Shown here: positions 62,311 through 64,000 of the stretch, piece after piece
Numbering within the stretch: position 1 is the stretch's first letter
Layout: each line of letters starts with the position of its first letter
Assembly (NCBI GenBank): GCA_963812475.1
Contig: CAWEVI010000060.1
Coordinates: 1 to 64,000, forward strand
Origin: JAMXLO01 sp963812475
GTDB lineage: Bacteria > Pseudomonadota > Alphaproteobacteria > Acetobacterales > Acetobacteraceae
Direction of reading: 5' to 3'
Length of the DNA: 64,000 nucleotides
The notes under the pieces: model-generated
Databases searched by the model: none
What the model was told of the DNA's origin: nothing
Seen by the model: only the letters and a program-made list of their open reading frames with translations
Made by a program: the position numbers and the translations under genes

Positions 62311-63585
62311 ATGCATCTCGCCGAACTCAAAGCCAAAACCCCATCCGACCTTCTGAGCTATGCCGAATCGCTGCAGATCGAGAACGCATCGTCGCTGCGC
62401 AAGCAGGACATGATGTTCGCGATCCTGAAAAACCTTGCCGAGAACGACCAGGCGATCCACGGCGAGGGCACGCTCGAAATCCTCCCCGACGGATTCGGAT
62501 TTCTGCGGAGCCCGGAGGCCAACTATCTCCCTGGCCCCGATGACATCTATGTGAGCCCGAGTCAGGTGCGCCGCTTCGGCCTGCGTACCGGCGATTCTGT
62601 GGAAGGCCAGATCCGGGCACCGAAGGATGGCGAGCGGTACTTTGCTCTGCTCAAGGTCAACACCATCAATTTCGAACCGCCGGAGTCCGTGCGGCACCGG
62701 ATCAACTTCGACAACCTGACCCCGTTATATCCGGATGAGCGGCTGAAGATGGAGGTGGAGAACTTCCAATCCGTGGCGAAGGGTCCGTCCAAGGACTTCA
62801 CGCCGCGGGTGATCGATCTGATCGCACCGATCGGCAAGGGTCAGCGGGCGCTGATCGTCTCACCGCCGCGCACCGGCAAGACGGTGATGCTGCAGAACAT
62901 CGCCACCGCGATTGCCGCCAATCATCCGGAAGTGTTTCTGATCGTGCTGCTGATCGACGAGCGGCCCGAGGAAGTCACCGACATGGCGCGCTCGGTGAAG
63001 GGCGAGGTGATCAGCTCCACCTTCGATGAACCCGCGACACGTCACGTGCAGGTGACGGAGATGGTGCTGGAGAAGGCGAAGCGCCTGGTGGAGCACCGGC
63101 GTGACGTGGTGATCCTGCTGGACTCGATCACGCGTCTGGCGCGTGCCTACAACACCGTGGTTCCATCGTCGGGCAAGGTGCTCACCGGTGGCGTGGATGC
63201 AAACGCATTGCAGCGGCCGAAGCGTTTCTTCGGCGCGGCCCGCAACATCGAAGAGGGTGGGTCGCTGACGATCATCGCAACCGCGCTGATCGACACCGGC
63301 AGCCGGATGGACGAGGTGATCTTCGAGGAGTTCAAGGGCACCGGCAATTCGGAAATCATCCTGGACCGCAAGCTGTCCGACAAGCGCAGCTTCCCGGCGA
63401 TCGACATCACCAAGTCGGGCACGCGCAAGGAGGAACTGCTGGTCGAGAAGGGCACGCTGTCAAAGATGTGGGTGCTGCGCCGGATCCTGAACCCGATGGG
63501 GACAGTGGATGCGATGGAGTTCCTGTTGGACAAGTTGAAATACAGCAAGACCAACAACGACTTCTTCGACGCGATGAATACCTGA
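62311..63585 (+). CDS. rho: transcription termination factor Rho
   Basis: Hexameric RNA helicase, 424 residues. MHLAELKAKTPSDLLSYAES is the N-terminal domain, GEGTLEILPDGFGFLRSPEANYL-type sequence marks the primary RNA site, Walker A is PPRTGKT, Walker B VVILLDSITRL, and the Q/R loops GGVDANALQRPKRFFGAARN complete it. ATG 62311 fits the family start. The gene follows the haem genes and precedes a perfect 14-bp hairpin. Confidence 0.96.
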   Translation: MHLAELKAKTPSDLLSYAESLQIENASSLRKQDMMFAILKNLAENDQAIHGEGTLEILPDGFGFLRSPEANYLPGPDDIYVSPSQVRRFGLRTGDSVEGQIRAPKDGERYFALLKVNTINFEPPESVRHRINFDNLTPLYPDERLKMEVENFQSVAKGPSKDFTPRVIDLIAPIGKGQRALIVSPPRTGKTVMLQNIATAIAANHPEVFLIVLLIDERPEEVTDMARSVKGEVISSTFDEPATRHVQVTEMVLEKAKRLVEHRRDVVILLDSITRLARAYNTVVPSSGKVLTGGVDANALQRPKRFFGAARNIEEGGSLTIIATALIDTGSRMDEVIFEEFKGTGNSEIILDRKLSDKRSFPAIDITKSGTRKEELLVEKGTLSKMWVLRRILNPMGTVDAMEFLLDKLKYSKTNNDFFDAMNT

Positions 63586-63605
63586 CGGTTCGCAGCGGGT
63601 CCATC

Positions 63606-63638
63606 TGCATCATGGCCGGTAATGCCGGCCATGATGCA
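63606..63638. terminator. 14-bp perfect hairpin between rho and a converging gene
   Basis: TGCATCATGGCCGG pairs exactly with CCGGCCATGATGCA across a TAATG loop. It starts 20 bases after the rho stop and lies before the end of the converging propeller gene, so it may serve both as a terminator. Only a short TT follows. The ATGGCCGG core resembles the REP-like repeats near 44.6 kb. Confidence 0.6.
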
Positions 63639-63646
63639 TTGTGCGG

Positions 63647-64000
63647 CTACCGCGCCGGCCCGCGCATCGAGGCCGGTTGGCCGGGCAGTTTTATCGTCCC
63701 CACATCTGTCAGCTTGCCGTTCGCGATGTGGAATGTCTGCAGGTTCTGGTCGATATAGTTGCCCATGTAGACGTACTGGCTGTTCGGGCTGAAGGCCACG
63801 GCCTCGGGCAGCGCGCCGAGCTTCGCCCGACTTGTCACGCGGAGATGCCCGTCCGGGCCTACCGACATCAAGACGGCCTGCCCATTTTCCGTATGGTTGA
63901 ACGCGGTCGGCTTGGCCCCTGACCCGAGCAGGAGCGGCGTCGCCGCCCATTTTCCATCCGGGGCAATGGCGAAACCCTCGGGTCCGTTGCCCGGGCTCAT
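63647..64000 (-). CDS. YncE/lactonase-type beta-propeller protein (N-terminus cut by window edge)
   Basis: The last 117 residues of a propeller protein. Repeated blade motifs are visible (EGFAIAPDGKWAATPLL, PEAVAFSPNSQYVYMGNYID, LQTFHIANGKLTDVGTI), as in YVTN/YncE and 6-phosphogluconolactonase-like families. The gene continues past position 64000. Function is unknown; if lactonase-like it could act on 6-phosphogluconolactone, but such a call needs the rest. Confidence 0.7.
   Translation of the reverse strand: MSPGNGPEGFAIAPDGKWAATPLLLGSGAKPTAFNHTENGQAVLMSVGPDGHLRVTSRAKLGALPEAVAFSPNSQYVYMGNYIDQNLQTFHIANGKLTDVGTIKLPGQPASMRGPAR

Overview
The window is GC-rich, densely coding DNA from an alphaproteobacterium. 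The best guess is Rhodospirillales/Acetobacteraceae. The reasons are the hemE-hemH-hemJ-rho order, a ChvI/ChvG pair near a short HprK-RapZ-EIIA-HPr-PtsI cluster, a ppsR-maf pair, an MCP with a C-terminal PilZ domain, and many 4-nt ATGA/GTGA gene overlaps. I see no rRNA, tRNA, CRISPR array, IS element or phage gene.

Layout. 1-10.1 kb: a 2-hydroxyacid dehydrogenase cut by the window edge, a Tat-exported alpha carbonic anhydrase, the MCP-PilZ receptor, a minus-strand group (TcuA-like flavoprotein, NTF2-like protein, KamA/EpmB-like radical SAM enzyme) and an MgtA-type Mg2+ ATPase. 10.2-17.6 kb: an ArsR-type regulator, a palindromic operator candidate, and a tightly coupled six-gene surface-sugar operon (glycosyltransferase, three SDR enzymes, a sugar C-methyltransferase, a heptose-kinase-like GHMP kinase). 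17.6-23 kb: two tandem paralogous di-haem peroxidases, each with its own near-identical promoter and a ~210-nt leader. 23.2-34.2 kb: a long minus-strand catabolic and uptake group (FadJ-like, acyl-CoA dehydrogenase, HpaB-like hydroxylase, LivHMGF, a degenerate AMP-ligase, LivK). 34.3-35.0 kb: an MNT/HEPN toxin-antitoxin-like pair. 35.0-46.5 kb: a coenzyme F420 region. It holds every known F420 biosynthesis step (FbiC, CofC, CofD, CofE), an F420-dependent glucose-6-phosphate dehydrogenase, three luciferase-like oxidoreductases plus a remnant of a fourth, a haloalkane-dehalogenase-like hydrolase and a HugZ-like FMN protein. 46.6-59.2 kb: chvI-chvG, an unknown membrane protein, a peptide-type binding protein, an enoyl-CoA hydratase, a threonine dehydratase, then hprK-rapZ-EIIA-HPr-ptsI, maf and ppsR. 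59.5-64 kb: hemE, hemH, hemJ, rho and the end of a beta-propeller protein.

The F420 region is the most striking part. It can be read as a self-contained unit: cofactor synthesis (fbiC on plus; cofE-cofD-cofC on minus), cofactor reduction by glucose-6-phosphate oxidation (FGD), and a divergent operon of candidate F420H2 users. F420 is best known from archaea and actinobacteria and is reported in a minority of proteobacteria.

Six genes (mcp, the second di-haem peroxidase, HEPN, one luciferase-like gene, fbiC, hemH) are each broken by exactly one extra base inside an otherwise well conserved reading frame. Because hemH and fbiC are among them and all six are +1 insertions, residual sequencing or assembly errors are the most likely cause. 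They are given here as frameshifted loci.
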